DNA of 64,000 nucleotides, taken from positions 186,001 to 250,000 of the forward strand of contig NZ_CAJHCQ010000001.1 of the NCBI RefSeq assembly GCF_904848665.1. The letters run 5' to 3'. The number at the start of each line of letters is the position of its first letter. Position 1 is the first letter of the stretch. The position numbers were made by a program, and so were the translations under genes. A model generated the notes under the pieces. It made no database searches. It had not been told where the DNA came from and was given only the letters and a program-made list of their open reading frames with translations. This document shows, one piece after another, positions 39,134 to 49,516 of the stretch. This DNA comes from Paraburkholderia hiiakae. Lineage in GTDB: Bacteria; Pseudomonadota; Gammaproteobacteria; Burkholderiales; Burkholderiaceae.

Positions 39134-40975
39134 TCAGAAGGCGATCCCGAGTGTCAGATAAGGCCGCACGCTGTGAGTGCGAAAACCATAGGCGAGATCG
39201 AGGTTGACCGGCCCGACGGGACTGCGCCAGCGCGCGCCGATACCCGCGCCCGGGTCGAACTCCTTTTCGCCCCAGGTATCGGTGGCGGTACCGACGTCGA
39301 AGAATGCCGCACCGCCCCAGTCGTGGCTGAACCAGTGCTGGTACTCCGCTGACCCGGTGACGAGATACTTGGTCGGCAGGATCGAGCCCGACTGGTCGTT
39401 GCCGATGCTCTGGAACGAGTAGCCGCGCACCGAGTTCGACCCGCCCGCACGGAACAGCAGCGACGCGGGGATGCCGCTCGACGGGCCGCTCGTGAACACG
39501 CCGCCCAGCTCCGCGCGGAACACCATGATGTCGCTGTGGCCGATCGGCAGGTATTGCTGGCCGCGCATGTAGGCGCGCAAGAAGCTTTGCTCGGCGCCCA
39601 CGTTCTTGAGCGCAAGGCCCGCCTCCAAACGAATGATGTTGCCCGTGCGCGGAAAGAGCGGGTCGTCGACGTTGCGGCGCGTCCAGCCCCAGGTCGGCAC
39701 GAGCGCATAGGCCCGCGAGGACGGCCCAACGTTCTGTGTGAGGCGATCGTCGTAGAACATCAGCGCGTAGGCGTAGTCGATGTTCTGCGAGGTGCGCGTA
39801 CGCTGCACCCCGACCCGCGCGCTATAGATATTCGTGTCCGAGACGTCGGTGGTCGTGTAGGAAGCGACGAGGCTGTTGGTCCAGGCACGCGGGCCCGGCG
39901 GCATCGAAAGCTGGACCTGGCCGAACTTCTGGATCTGGTCGAGCCGCCCCTGCACCTGGAACGGCCACGCCGCCCCGAACGTATTCAGATACGTATAGGA
40001 GCCCTGGACATGCGCGCCGGTGTCAGTCGAATAACCCACGCCGCCGCGGAAGTTGTTGTACGGGAACTCGCTCACCTTCACGTGTACAGGCGTATCGATC
40101 GGCTTTTGCGTGTTGGCGTCGACGTCGATCGCCACGCTCGCGTAGTACGGCGTGTTCTGCACCTGGCGCTGCAGTTCGGCCACGCGGCTCAGGTCGTAGA
40201 TTTCGCCGGGCGAGAGCGGATTCACGTTGTCGATGATGTAGCCCGGATACCGCCGCGGGCCCGACACGTCGAGCTTGCCCAGCGTGAAGGTCGGTCCGCT
40301 GTCGAACGTTACGGAAAGTTGCGCGTCATGGCGCAGCGGATCGACGCGCGCCTCCGAAAACACGATCTTGGCGCCGAGGTAGCGGCGCGCCTGCAGCGCC
40401 TTGAGCGAGGCGTTCTTGGCATCGTCCCAGCCTGACTGCGTAAAGGCATCGCCGTCGTGCAGCGAGAACGCGAACCGCGCGGTGTTCTCCTGCGCCGGGT
40501 CTTCCGTGAGCACGGGGCCGCGAAAAACGAGCTTCACCGATGAAATCGTCGTGCGCGGCCCCGGGTCGACGCTCACCCGCACCTGCCGCCTGCCGTCGAT
40601 CGTGTGCACGTCGGTACGCACGACCGGCGTGAAATAGCCCTCGGTCGAGGCAAGCTCTCGCACCTGCTGCGGCGTCGCGGTCACGAGGAACTCGAACTGG
40701 TCCTCGTTCACGTCGGCGCGTGTGGCAAAGCGCGCAAGGTCGAGGTGCGCCTCAAGGAGCTTGCGCAGGTCGCGCGGCGAGGCCTGGATATCGATGTCGT
40801 AGTAAGTGCGCGTGCGCATCCACGGCAGGAGGGTAGTCAGGATGTCGGCCCGAGCGGGCGTCGCCACGGCACAGAACTCGGCGACGCATATGATCAGGCA
40901 CGCGGCGAGCCGTGGCCGCGCCGCCCACGCGGGGCGCCGCCGTGCGCACAATGCTTCGATCACCCATCCCGCCAA
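39134..40975 (-). CDS. tamA: Outer-membrane assembly factor TamA (Omp85/BamA family)
   Basis: A 613-residue Omp85 protein. A signal peptide ends near TPARA; POTRA domains occupy about residues 50-290, and a 16-stranded barrel the remainder. The barrel has the conserved loop-6 motif VRGYSF and ends in a C-terminal Phe (LTLGIAF). With TamB it forms a pathway for inserting a subset of outer-membrane proteins such as autotransporters. The first about 25 residues are Arg/Trp/Ala-rich and a later start is possible. tamA precedes tamB in the same operon. Confidence 0.95.
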   Translation of the reverse strand: MAGWVIEALCARRRPAWAARPRLAACLIICVAEFCAVATPARADILTTLLPWMRTRTYYDIDIQASPRDLRKLLEAHLDLARFATRADVNEDQFEFLVTATPQQVRELASTEGYFTPVVRTDVHTIDGRRQVRVSVDPGPRTTISSVKLVFRGPVLTEDPAQENTARFAFSLHDGDAFTQSGWDDAKNASLKALQARRYLGAKIVFSEARVDPLRHDAQLSVTFDSGPTFTLGKLDVSGPRRYPGYIIDNVNPLSPGEIYDLSRVAELQRQVQNTPYYASVAIDVDANTQKPIDTPVHVKVSEFPYNNFRGGVGYSTDTGAHVQGSYTYLNTFGAAWPFQVQGRLDQIQKFGQVQLSMPPGPRAWTNSLVASYTTTDVSDTNIYSARVGVQRTRTSQNIDYAYALMFYDDRLTQNVGPSSRAYALVPTWGWTRRNVDDPLFPRTGNIIRLEAGLALKNVGAEQSFLRAYMRGQQYLPIGHSDIMVFRAELGGVFTSGPSSGIPASLLFRAGGSNSVRGYSFQSIGNDQSGSILPTKYLVTGSAEYQHWFSHDWGGAAFFDVGTATDTWGEKEFDPGAGIGARWRSPVGPVNLDLAYGFRTHSVRPYLTLGIAF

Positions 40976-41253
40976 ACGCCACCTCCGGCCGTCGTAGAAC
41001 TGGTTGGCGCCGGTTGCGCCGCTCGCGCGCAGGGCACGGGGGGCGGCAACGGGCGCAAACGCGTTATTTCACCACATCGGCGCGTCAAAACCCCAGGAGC
41101 AGGCGCAAAGGCGCGGCAAGACGACGGCAAAGGCGGCGGAGCACGAAAGTCGGCGCGGATGTTCCGCGGCGTTGGCTTGCGGTAAAATTGCCCCCGACAG
41201 AATTAGCGGCGCGGCGCAATCAGGCGCCCCGCCTTACTAGACGGACGTCAGCC

Positions 41254-41439
41254 ATGTATCAGTCGGACATCACGCAGTTCATCAACCAGCTCAAGCAGCA
41301 AAAGCCGCAGCTCGAAGAACAGCAACGCAAGGGCCGCGCGCTCCTGTGGGACAAGCAGCCGATCGACCTCGACGAGCGCGAGCGCCAGCAGGCTTCGCGC
41401 GTGAGGCAAACGTCCTACGTCTACTACCAGAACTTCTGA
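41254..41439 (+). CDS. Small DUF3460 family protein
   Basis: A 61-residue protein, mostly helical and charged: MYQSDITQFINQLKQQKP with LLWDKQPIDLDERERQQASR and a C-terminal VYYQNF. The size and sequence match the betaproteobacterial DUF3460 family; no function is known. Its TGA overlaps the scpA ATG (TGATG), so the two are translationally coupled and may act together. A -10-like TAAAAT is at 41183-41188, about 66 bases upstream. Confidence 0.9.
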   Translation: MYQSDITQFINQLKQQKPQLEEQQRKGRALLWDKQPIDLDERERQQASRVRQTSYVYYQNF

Positions 41440-42353
41440 TGGCCGAGGCCGAGGGGGCCGGCGCGCCGCCAGCGGGTGAGCACGCGGCCAGTCACGCGGG
41501 CCACGCGCCCGGGCAAACGCCCGGTGAGGCGCTGACCACGCCCACTACCGACTCGACGCCCGATACGGTCGACGGCGTCGCGTTCGCACGCCTTTACGGC
41601 GAGCCGCTCTTCAAGCTTCCGCAGGACCTCTACATCCCGCCGGACGCGCTCGAAGTTTTCCTCGAGACCTTCGAAGGCCCGCTCGACCTGTTGCTGTACC
41701 TCATCCGCAAGCAGAACTTCAACGTCCTCGACATCCCGATGGCGGATGTCACGACCCAGTACCTCGGCTACGTCGAGCAACTGCGCAAGACCAATCTCGA
41801 ACTCGCGGCCGAATATCTGCTGATGGCGGCCATGCTCATCGAGATCAAGTCGCGCATGCTGCTGCCGGTCAAGAAGGCCGACACCGGCGAGGAAGCCGAA
41901 GATCCGCGCGCCGAGCTCGTGCGCCGCCTGCTCGAATACGAGCAGATGAAGCTCGCCTCCCAGCGGCTCGACCAATTGCCTCAGCTCGGCCGCGACTTCC
42001 TGCGCGCCGAGGTCTATATCGAGCAGAGCGTCACGCCGCGCTTTCCCGACGTGGACAGCAACGACCTCCGCGCCGCGTGGGCCGACGTCATCAAGCGCGC
42101 GAAGCTCGTCCAGCATCACAAGATCTCGCGCGAGGAACTCTCGGTGCGCGAGCACATGAGCATCATCCTGCGCCGGCTCCAGGGCGAGCGCTTCATGGAG
42201 TTCTCCGAGCTCTTCGACACCACGCGCGGCGTGCCCGTCGTGATCGTGAACTTCATCGCCATGCTGGAGCTTTCGCGCGAATCGCTCATCGAGATCACGC
42301 AGCCCGAGCCGTTCGCGCCGATTTACGTGCGACTCGCGTATTTGCCCGCCTGA
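41439..42353 (+). CDS. scpA: Segregation and condensation protein A
   Basis: A 304-residue kleisin that bridges SMC-type condensin with ScpB in chromosome organisation. After a disordered N-terminus (about residues 1-65), the SMC-head-binding kleisin region reads FEGPLDLLLYLIRKQNFNV, followed by MADVTTQYLGYVE and LAAEYLLMAAMLIEIKSRML. The C-terminal winged-helix segment includes VVIVNFIAMLELSRE. The ATG overlaps the preceding small ORF. scpB is not next to it in this window. The DUF3460-scpA order is typical of Burkholderiaceae. Confidence 0.94.
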   Translation: MAEAEGAGAPPAGEHAASHAGHAPGQTPGEALTTPTTDSTPDTVDGVAFARLYGEPLFKLPQDLYIPPDALEVFLETFEGPLDLLLYLIRKQNFNVLDIPMADVTTQYLGYVEQLRKTNLELAAEYLLMAAMLIEIKSRMLLPVKKADTGEEAEDPRAELVRRLLEYEQMKLASQRLDQLPQLGRDFLRAEVYIEQSVTPRFPDVDSNDLRAAWADVIKRAKLVQHHKISREELSVREHMSIILRRLQGERFMEFSELFDTTRGVPVVIVNFIAMLELSRESLIEITQPEPFAPIYVRLAYLPA

Positions 42354-43497
<1,144 letters not shown>

Positions 43498-43596
43498 CGC
43501 CCGCGGGACGGCCGCGCCGCCCCGCTGTCACCCGATCCCGCCAGATTCCGCTTACCCGCGGCGGGCCGCGCGCCCGCTCGCCTGAGGAGACCCTCC

Positions 43597-43983
43597 ATGC
43601 AACGCCATATGCTCAAGTCGAAGATCCACCGCGTCGCCGTCACGCACTGCGAACTGCACTACGAAGGCTCGTGCGCCATCGACGAAGACCTGCTCGAAGC
43701 GGCCAACATCGTCGAAAACGAGCGTATCGACATCTGGAACATCAACAACGGCGAGCGCTTCACGACCTACGCGATCAAGGGCGAACGCGGCAGCGGCATG
43801 ATCTCGCTGAACGGCTCGGCCGCGCGCCGCGCGCAACTGGGCGACCTCGTGATCATCGCGGCCTTCGCGAATGTGGAAGAGGAAGAGCTCAAGGCCGGCT
43901 GGAAGCCGGACCTCGTGTTCGTGGACGAGAACAACCGCATCAAGGGCAGCCGCGACCACGTGCCCACGCAAAGCTGGAGCTAA
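43597..43983 (+). CDS. panD: Aspartate 1-decarboxylase (pyruvoyl-type)
   Basis: A 128-residue proenzyme producing beta-alanine from aspartate. Self-cleavage occurs at Gly24-Ser25 (HYEGSCAID), which creates the pyruvoyl group. The conserved [14 protein letters not shown] at the start, [11 protein letters not shown] and [13 protein letters not shown] match the family, and length is standard. A Shine-Dalgarno (gaggag) precedes the ATG. Confidence 0.97.
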   Translation: MQRHMLKSKIHRVAVTHCELHYEGSCAIDEDLLEAANIVENERIDIWNINNGERFTTYAIKGERGSGMISLNGSAARRAQLGDLVIIAAFANVEEEELKAGWKPDLVFVDENNRIKGSRDHVPTQSWS

Positions 43984-44026
43984 GGCGCGAGTGCGGCCGG
44001 CGCGGCTCATCAGGCCCGCGCCGCCG

Positions 44027-44070
44027 TATTTGCCCGCTTATTTGCCCGCTTATTTGCCCGCTTGTTTGCC
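44027..44070. repeat. 12-bp tandem repeat over the 3' end of the ParA-like gene
   Basis: Three copies of tatttgcccgct (44027-44062) and a partial fourth with one change (tgtttgcc, 44063-44070). On the minus strand this is ggcaaaYaagcg repeated, in frame with the ParA-like gene; the copies after the first contain TAA. Confidence 0.9.
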
Positions 44071-44688
44071 GTCCACCCAACCGATAATCGACTGCCACTG
44101 GTCAAGGTCCTTCTCGACCCGGCTCTTCGCGACGTCCCATAGCGTGAGGCCGTGCGCGGCGAGCTGCACGTAGTTCTGGGTGTCGCGCAGATAGCCCAGC
44201 ACCGGCAGCTCCAGCCCCTCGACGAAGCGCTGCAGCTGCTCGGCCGAGCGCGTGCGCGCATCGACCCGCATCCCCACGACGCCTACCTGGATGGCGCCCT
44301 TGCGCACGGCCTTTTCCTTGGCGAGGCGGTTCAGGAAGTCCTGGGTGGCGAGAATATCGAACATCGAAGGCTGCAGCGGCACGATCACCTTGTCCGCCAG
44401 TTCGATGATCGCCCCAAGCCGGTTGCCGTGCAGGCCGGCAGGCGTGTCGATGACGGCATGCTCGAGTCCCTTGGGCGGCTTCGCCGGGTTGTCCAGATCG
44501 ACCTGCCAGCTTTCGATGGCCGGCAGCGTCGCGGGCCGCAGATCGAGCCAGGCGTGCGAGGATTGCTGCCGATCGAGGTCCGCGAGCGCCACCCACTCGC
44601 CTTGTGCGGCGAAATAGCCGGCCAGATTGGTGGACAGCGTGCTCTTTCCCACGCCGCCCTTGGGATTCGCCACCACGATTACCGTCAT
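44050..44688 (-). CDS. Orphan ParA/VirC1-like ATPase
   Basis: A 212-residue MinD/ParA P-loop ATPase. The deviant Walker A is in ANPKGGVGKSTLSTN, ALADLDRQQSSH supplies the Walker A' Asp and AVIDTPAGL the Walker B. There is no N-terminal DNA-binding helix-turn-helix and no parB partner nearby, unlike true parABS systems. It may position a protein complex or a plasmid-like cargo. ATG at 44688 is selected on family N-terminus. The 3' end lies inside the 12-bp tandem repeat, so the final residues (GKQAGK) belong to the array. It converges with panD. Confidence 0.85.
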   Translation of the reverse strand: MTVIVVANPKGGVGKSTLSTNLAGYFAAQGEWVALADLDRQQSSHAWLDLRPATLPAIESWQVDLDNPAKPPKGLEHAVIDTPAGLHGNRLGAIIELADKVIVPLQPSMFDILATQDFLNRLAKEKAVRKGAIQVGVVGMRVDARTRSAEQLQRFVEGLELPVLGYLRDTQNYVQLAAHGLTLWDVAKSRVEKDLDQWQSIIGWVDGKQAGK

Positions 44689-44898
44689 GAATGCTCCCGT
44701 CAGGATGGCTGGCGCATTGGCCAGCCGGATTGCCGTGATTTTTGCCCGATGCGTTGTTCGATACCTTGCAAGGCGACTTGCAGACGAGCCAGCGCCCCGA
44801 ATCAACCGTCCGATATTATCGGCAAATTGCGCGCCGCCGAAGTCCCCCACGTGCGCGCACCCGCATTGTTCATATCAAATCAAGGAGACTGACCGACC

Positions 44899-45318
44899 AT
44901 GAGCACGCTACGCCACGACATCACGATCGAAACCCTGCTCGAACGGCAACGCGGCCGCCTGCCCGATCTGCTGGGCTTTCGTCCGATCGCCCTCGAGCAA
45001 GGCCGGCTGCGCGCCGAACTCGACGTGCGCAGCGACCTGCTCGCCCCGAATGGCTTCCTGCACGCCGCCACGGTGATCGGTCTCGCCGATACGGCCTGCG
45101 GCTACGCCTGCCTCGCCCACCTGCCGCCCAACGCAAAGAACTTCACGACCATCGAGATCAAGAGCAACCATCTCGGCACCGCGCGCGAAGGCACGATCTC
45201 CGCCGTGGCGACGGGCGTACACCTTGGGCGCAGCACGCAAGTCTGGGACGCTACAGTGAGCGGCCCGGACGGCAAGACCATCGCGCTGTTCCGCTGTACG
45301 CAGATGGTGCTCTACTAA
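44899..45318 (+). CDS. PaaI-type hotdog-fold thioesterase
   Basis: A 139-residue acyl-CoA thioesterase of the 4HBT/PaaI class. The catalytic region around NGFLHAATVIGLADTACGYAC follows the HGG-type arrangement with a His-Ala pair, and the central beta-strand segment FTTIEIKSNHLGTARE is typical. The natural acyl-CoA is not known. aaggag at 44882-44887 lies about 11 bases before the ATG. It converges with cobQ with only 17 bases between the stops. Confidence 0.88.
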   Translation: MSTLRHDITIETLLERQRGRLPDLLGFRPIALEQGRLRAELDVRSDLLAPNGFLHAATVIGLADTACGYACLAHLPPNAKNFTTIEIKSNHLGTAREGTISAVATGVHLGRSTQVWDATVSGPDGKTIALFRCTQMVLY

Positions 45319-45335
45319 GCCGGTCAGCCGCGCTT

Positions 45336-46859
45336 TTAGCCAATCACGCCGAACATCTTCTCCAGATCGAGGCTCGCCGCGAGCGTATCCGCCAGCCGCT
45401 CCAGCGACGCCTCGCGCAGCGCCGGATAGTCCACCGTGCGCGCCTGCGCGAGCCCGGCCCAGCGCACGAGCGCCGCGCATGCCTCGGGCGTGTCAAAGAG
45501 GCCATGCACGTAGGTGGCGAGAATCTGGCCATCCGCCGAGCGCGCGCCGTCCGGGCGCGTTGCCCCCTCGTCTCCCACAGCGAGCCTCAGCGCAGGGAAA
45601 TCGAGCGAGCGCCCGCGCGTCTCGCCCATATGAATTTCGTAGCCCGCCACGCGCGCCGGGGCCGCGTCCGCACCTTCCAGCGCGAGCGCGCCCGTCACGT
45701 TCTTCAGCGTCTTCTCGCGCGTGAGCACGGTCTCGTAGTCGAGCCAGGCGAAGCCCTCGACGTCGCCCGGTTCGCCCTCCACGCCATGCGGATCGGCAAT
45801 CGCGCGCCCGAGCATCTGCATGCCGCCGCAAATGCCGATCACACGCCCGCCATACCGTAGATGCCGCGCGAGCGCCTTCTCCCAGCCGTGGGCGCGCAGC
45901 CACGCGAGGTCGTCGCGCACGTTCTTCGAGCCCGGCAGGATCACGAGATCGGCGGCGGCCGGCGCCTCGCCCGTGCGCACATACGTGAAATCGACCTGCG
46001 GATGGGCGCGCAGCGCGTCGAAGTCGGTGTGGTTGCTGATGTGCGGCAGCGCCGGCACAACGACGCGCAGCGTCTCGCCCTCGGCCTGTGCGCCGCTGTG
46101 CGCCGCGCCCGGCAACATGTCTTCGGCGTCGAGCGTGAGACCGTGCAGATACGGCACCACGCCCAGCACCGGCTTGCCCGTTTGCTGCTCGAGCCAGGCG
46201 AGACCGGGTTCCAGCAGCGTGCGGTCGCCGCGAAAGCGGTTGATGACGAAGCCTTTGACGCGCGCGCGCTCGCTCTGCGAAAGACAGGCCAGCGTGCCGA
46301 TCAGATGCGCGAACACGCCGCCACGGTCGATGTCGGCCACGAGCACGACCGGGCAATCGACCGCCTCGGCGAAACCCATGTTCGCGATGTCGTTGGCGCG
46401 CAGGTTGATTTCGGCGGGACTGCCCGCGCCTTCCACGAACACCGTGTCGAAGCGCGCGCGCAAACGCGCATAGGACTCGAGCACGGCCTCGCGCGCGAGC
46501 GGCTTGTATGCCTGGTACGCGCGCGCGTTGAGATTCATGCGCGCCTTGCCGTGGATGATGACCTGCGAGCCGAGATCGCTATTGGGTTTGAGCAGCACCG
46601 GATTCAGGTCGGTGTGCGCCTCGATGCCGGCGGCGACAGCCTGCAGCGCCTGGGCGCGGCCGATCTCGCCGCCATCCACGGTCACGGCGCTGTTGAGCGC
46701 CATGTTCTGCGGCTTGAACGGCGCGACGCGCGCGCCCGCGCGGCGCGCGAGGCGGCACAGGCCGGCGACGAGCGTGCTCTTGCCGGCGTCGGAGGTCGTG
46801 CCCTGGATCATCAGCGTGCCGGTGGGTACGCGAGGCACGGCGGGTAGCGTGGCGGTCAT
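45336..46859 (-). CDS. cobQ: Cobyric acid synthase
   Basis: A 507-residue glutamine amidotransferase that amidates four carboxyls of adenosylcobyrinic acid a,c-diamide to form cobyric acid. The N-terminal dethiobiotin-synthetase-like domain has the P-loop [15 protein letters not shown]. The C-terminal class I glutaminase domain has the nucleophile in [10 protein letters not shown]. Length is typical. It diverges from cobU across 149 bases, in the same cobalamin cluster. Confidence 0.96.
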   Translation of the reverse strand: MTATLPAVPRVPTGTLMIQGTTSDAGKSTLVAGLCRLARRAGARVAPFKPQNMALNSAVTVDGGEIGRAQALQAVAAGIEAHTDLNPVLLKPNSDLGSQVIIHGKARMNLNARAYQAYKPLAREAVLESYARLRARFDTVFVEGAGSPAEINLRANDIANMGFAEAVDCPVVLVADIDRGGVFAHLIGTLACLSQSERARVKGFVINRFRGDRTLLEPGLAWLEQQTGKPVLGVVPYLHGLTLDAEDMLPGAAHSGAQAEGETLRVVVPALPHISNHTDFDALRAHPQVDFTYVRTGEAPAAADLVILPGSKNVRDDLAWLRAHGWEKALARHLRYGGRVIGICGGMQMLGRAIADPHGVEGEPGDVEGFAWLDYETVLTREKTLKNVTGALALEGADAAPARVAGYEIHMGETRGRSLDFPALRLAVGDEGATRPDGARSADGQILATYVHGLFDTPEACAALVRWAGLAQARTVDYPALREASLERLADTLAASLDLEKMFGVIG

Positions 46860-47008
46860 GAAGCGGATGGGTGGCCTTGGGTGAGCCTGATAGACGCGGG
46901 AAGGCGAACGCGCATTATCCCATCGCCCCGCCCCATCCTGCAGGACCCGGGCGCGACGTTGGCCGAACGGATGACGGTACGGCTAACGGCAGCCGTTACA
47001 ATCACGCG

Positions 47009-47563
47009 ATGAATTCGCGCGATCTCACTTTCATCGTCGGCGGCGCGCGCTCAGGCAAGAGCGCGCACGCCGAACGCCTCGCCGCCGCGAGCGGCCTGCC
47101 GGTCACCTATATCGCCACCGCGCGCGTGACGGGCGATACCGAGTTCACTGAGCGCATCGGCCACCATCGCGCGCGCCGGCCCGCGCACTGGGCGCTCGCC
47201 GAAGCGCCACTCGATCTCGCGGGCGCACTCGACGCGGCGGCGGCGCCGGGCCAGTGCGTGCTGATCGACTGCCTCACGCTGTGGCTCGCTAACCTGCTTT
47301 GCCCCGCCGACTCCGACTCGCCGCTGCCCGACTGGCGCGAGCGCCTCGACGCCTTCGCCGCCGCCTGCGAGCGCGCGCAAGGCACGGTGCTCGTGGTGAG
47401 CAACGAGATCGGCATGGGCGTCGTGCCGATGGGCGCGGTCACGCGTCTTTATGTGGACGAGCTCGGCCGCCTCAATCAGCGCATCGCGGCGCTCGCCGAG
47501 CGCGCCACGCTCGTCGCCGCGGGCCTGCCTCTGGTGCTCAAGGCGCCGCCCGAGACCTCATGA
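47009..47563 (+). CDS. cobU: Adenosylcobinamide kinase / cobinamide-phosphate guanylyltransferase
   Basis: A 184-residue bifunctional enzyme that phosphorylates adenosylcobinamide and transfers GMP to form AdoCbi-GDP. The P-loop is GGARSGKS; TRLYVDELGRLNQRIA and VVSNEIGMGVVP are characteristic. TACAAT at 46997-47002 places a likely transcription start near the A of the ATG at 47009, and no Shine-Dalgarno is present upstream, so the transcript may be leaderless. The TGA overlaps the cbiB ATG. It begins the plus-strand half of the cluster. Confidence 0.96.
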   Translation: MNSRDLTFIVGGARSGKSAHAERLAAASGLPVTYIATARVTGDTEFTERIGHHRARRPAHWALAEAPLDLAGALDAAAAPGQCVLIDCLTLWLANLLCPADSDSPLPDWRERLDAFAAACERAQGTVLVVSNEIGMGVVPMGAVTRLYVDELGRLNQRIAALAERATLVAAGLPLVLKAPPETS

Positions 47564-48498
47564 TGCTCACGCTACCCGTTACCGCCGCGCTTGCCGTGGC
47601 CGGCGTCGCCGTGGACCGCTGGCTCGGCGAGCCACGCCGCGCGCATCCGCTCGTCGCCTTCGGCCGCTACGCGAACCGCATCGAAGCGCGCCTGAACACG
47701 GGTCGCCGCGGTCGTCCGCTCGGCCTGCTCGCATGGCTCGCCGCCGTCGCGCCGACCGTCGTCGTCGCCGCGCTGCTGTGCGCGCTGCTGCCCTGGCCGC
47801 TCGCCTGGGCGTTGCATGTCGCGCTGCTATGGTTCGCGCTCGGTGCGCGCAGTCTCACCGAACACATCGCACCGATCGGCGCCGCCCTGGCACGGCGCGA
47901 CCTCGCAGCCGCGCGCGAGCTGACTGGCCGCATCGTCTCGCGCGACACAGGCGAGGCGGACGCCACTGCGCTTTCGCGCGCCGCTGTGGAATCGGCGCTC
48001 GAAAACGGCAACGACGCGATCTTCGGCGCGCTGTTCTGGTTCGCGATCGCGGGCGGCCCGGGTGCACTCGCGTTCCGTCTCGCCAACACACTCGACGCAA
48101 TGTGGGGCTACCGCACGCCGCGCTTCCTGCGCTTTGGCTGGGCGGCCGCGCGCATCGACGACGTGCTCAACTGGATTCCCGCGCGCCTTACCGCCGCGAG
48201 CTACGCGCTGCTCGGCGACACGCGCATGGCGCTGCGCTGCTGGCGCGAGCAGGCGCATCGCTGGGAGAGCCCGAACGCAGGCCCGGTGATGGCCGCAGGC
48301 GCGGGCAGCCTGAACGTGCTGCTGGGCGGCGCGGCCGTTTATCACGGCAAGCTGGAGGAACGCCCGGCGCTCGGCGCGGGCTCGCCGCCGCGCGCGCAAC
48401 ACGTGGACGCGGCGCTGCGGCTCGTCGAGCGCACCACTATCCTGTGGCTCGCGGCGCTGCTCGCACTGGCCTTCGTAAGCGTGGCGACCCATGTCTGA
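47560..48498 (+). CDS. cbiB: Adenosylcobinamide-phosphate synthase
   Basis: A 312-residue membrane protein (CbiB, also called CobD in Pseudomonas nomenclature) that joins adenosylcobyric acid with aminopropanol phosphate. It has several hydrophobic helices and conserved DRWLGEPRRAHPLVAFGR, RIVSRDT, SALENGNDAIFGALFW, LDAMWGYR and RIDDVLNWIPARL. The start MMLTLPV overlaps the cobU stop by four bases (ATGA). Its 3' end overlaps the next gene by eight bases. Confidence 0.95.
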   Translation: MMLTLPVTAALAVAGVAVDRWLGEPRRAHPLVAFGRYANRIEARLNTGRRGRPLGLLAWLAAVAPTVVVAALLCALLPWPLAWALHVALLWFALGARSLTEHIAPIGAALARRDLAAARELTGRIVSRDTGEADATALSRAAVESALENGNDAIFGALFWFAIAGGPGALAFRLANTLDAMWGYRTPRFLRFGWAAARIDDVLNWIPARLTAASYALLGDTRMALRCWREQAHRWESPNAGPVMAAGAGSLNVLLGGAAVYHGKLEERPALGAGSPPRAQHVDAALRLVERTTILWLAALLALAFVSVATHV

Positions 48499-49516
48499 GA
48501 ATCCAACCGCTCTAGTCGCACACGGCGGCAATCTGCACGAAGCCGCCGTGCGTTACGGCATCGCCTGGGACACGTGGGTCGATCTCTCCACCGGCATCAA
48601 CCCGCATGGCTATCCCGTGCCGCCCGTGCCACCGACGGCATGGCGGCGCCTGCCCGACGACGGCGACGCCTTCGCCGCGTGCGCCGCGCGCTACTATGGC
48701 GCGCCAGACGCGCGCCACGTCTTGCCCGTGGCGGGCAGCCAGGCCGCAATCCGCGCGTTGCCTGCGTTATTGCGGTCTGCGCGTGTAGCGATCGCGCCGC
48801 TGACCTACGGCGAATACGCGCCGGCGTTCGCGCGCGCGGGCCATGAGATCGTGCCGCTCGAGCTTACGCAGGACACGCTGCCCAATACCGTCACGCATGC
48901 CGTCGTGGTGAACCCCAACAATCCGACGGCCACGCATCTTGCTGCCGCGCGCCTGCTGCATTGGCATGCGCAACTCGCATCGCGCGGCGGCACGCTGATC
49001 GTCGACGAAGCTTTTGCCGATGCCTTCGGCCACGAGCGAGCCGAAACGCTTGCGCACGCAACCAGCCGCGAAGGACTCGTCGTGCTGCGCTCGCCGGGCA
49101 AGTTCTTCGGGCTCGCAGGCGCGCGTTGTGGCTTCGCACTCGGCGCACCCGCGCTGCTAGCGGCGCTGCGCGCGCATCTGGGCGCGTGGACCGTGAGCGG
49201 GCCCGCGCGCCACGCCGTCACCCATGCGTTCGAAGACAGCGCGTGGCAAAGCGAAATGCGCGTGCGCCTCGCAACCGAGAGCGCACGCCTCGTTGCGCTG
49301 TTGCGCGCTCACGGCTTCGCGCCGCACGCCACGCCGCTTTTCGCGTGGATCACCAGCCCGCGCGCCGCGGCGCTGCAGGACGCGCTCGCGCGCCGCGCGA
49401 TATGGACGCGCCGCTTCGACGCGCCGGCCAGCTTGCGCTTTGGCCTGCCCGCCTCCGAAGACGAATGGCAGCGCTTCGAAAACGCGCTCGAAGAAGCCGT
49501 ACGGGCAATCGGTTGA
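48491..49516 (+). CDS. cobD: Threonine-phosphate decarboxylase
   Basis: A 341-residue PLP-dependent enzyme making the aminopropanol phosphate linker of cobalamin. It has VNPNNPTATHL, VDEAFADAFG and the PLP Lys in SPGKFFGLAGARCGF, and the N-terminal HGGNLHEAAVRYG typical of CobD/CobC aminotransferase-fold proteins. It overlaps both neighbours (cbiB by 8 bases, btuF by 4), indicating one transcript. Confidence 0.93.
   Translation: MSENPTALVAHGGNLHEAAVRYGIAWDTWVDLSTGINPHGYPVPPVPPTAWRRLPDDGDAFAACAARYYGAPDARHVLPVAGSQAAIRALPALLRSARVAIAPLTYGEYAPAFARAGHEIVPLELTQDTLPNTVTHAVVVNPNNPTATHLAAARLLHWHAQLASRGGTLIVDEAFADAFGHERAETLAHATSREGLVVLRSPGKFFGLAGARCGFALGAPALLAALRAHLGAWTVSGPARHAVTHAFEDSAWQSEMRVRLATESARLVALLRAHGFAPHATPLFAWITSPRAAALQDALARRAIWTRRFDAPASLRFGLPASEDEWQRFENALEEAVRAIG

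Noticed and set aside
44027..44070. Possible CRISPR-like repeat array
   Set aside because: Units are 12 bp with no spacers and no cas genes are nearby; it is a plain tandem repeat.
46860..47008. Cobalamin riboswitch upstream of cobU or cobQ
   Set aside because: The interval is too short (149 bases) for a full element and lacks the GCCACTG B12-box and the conserved core.
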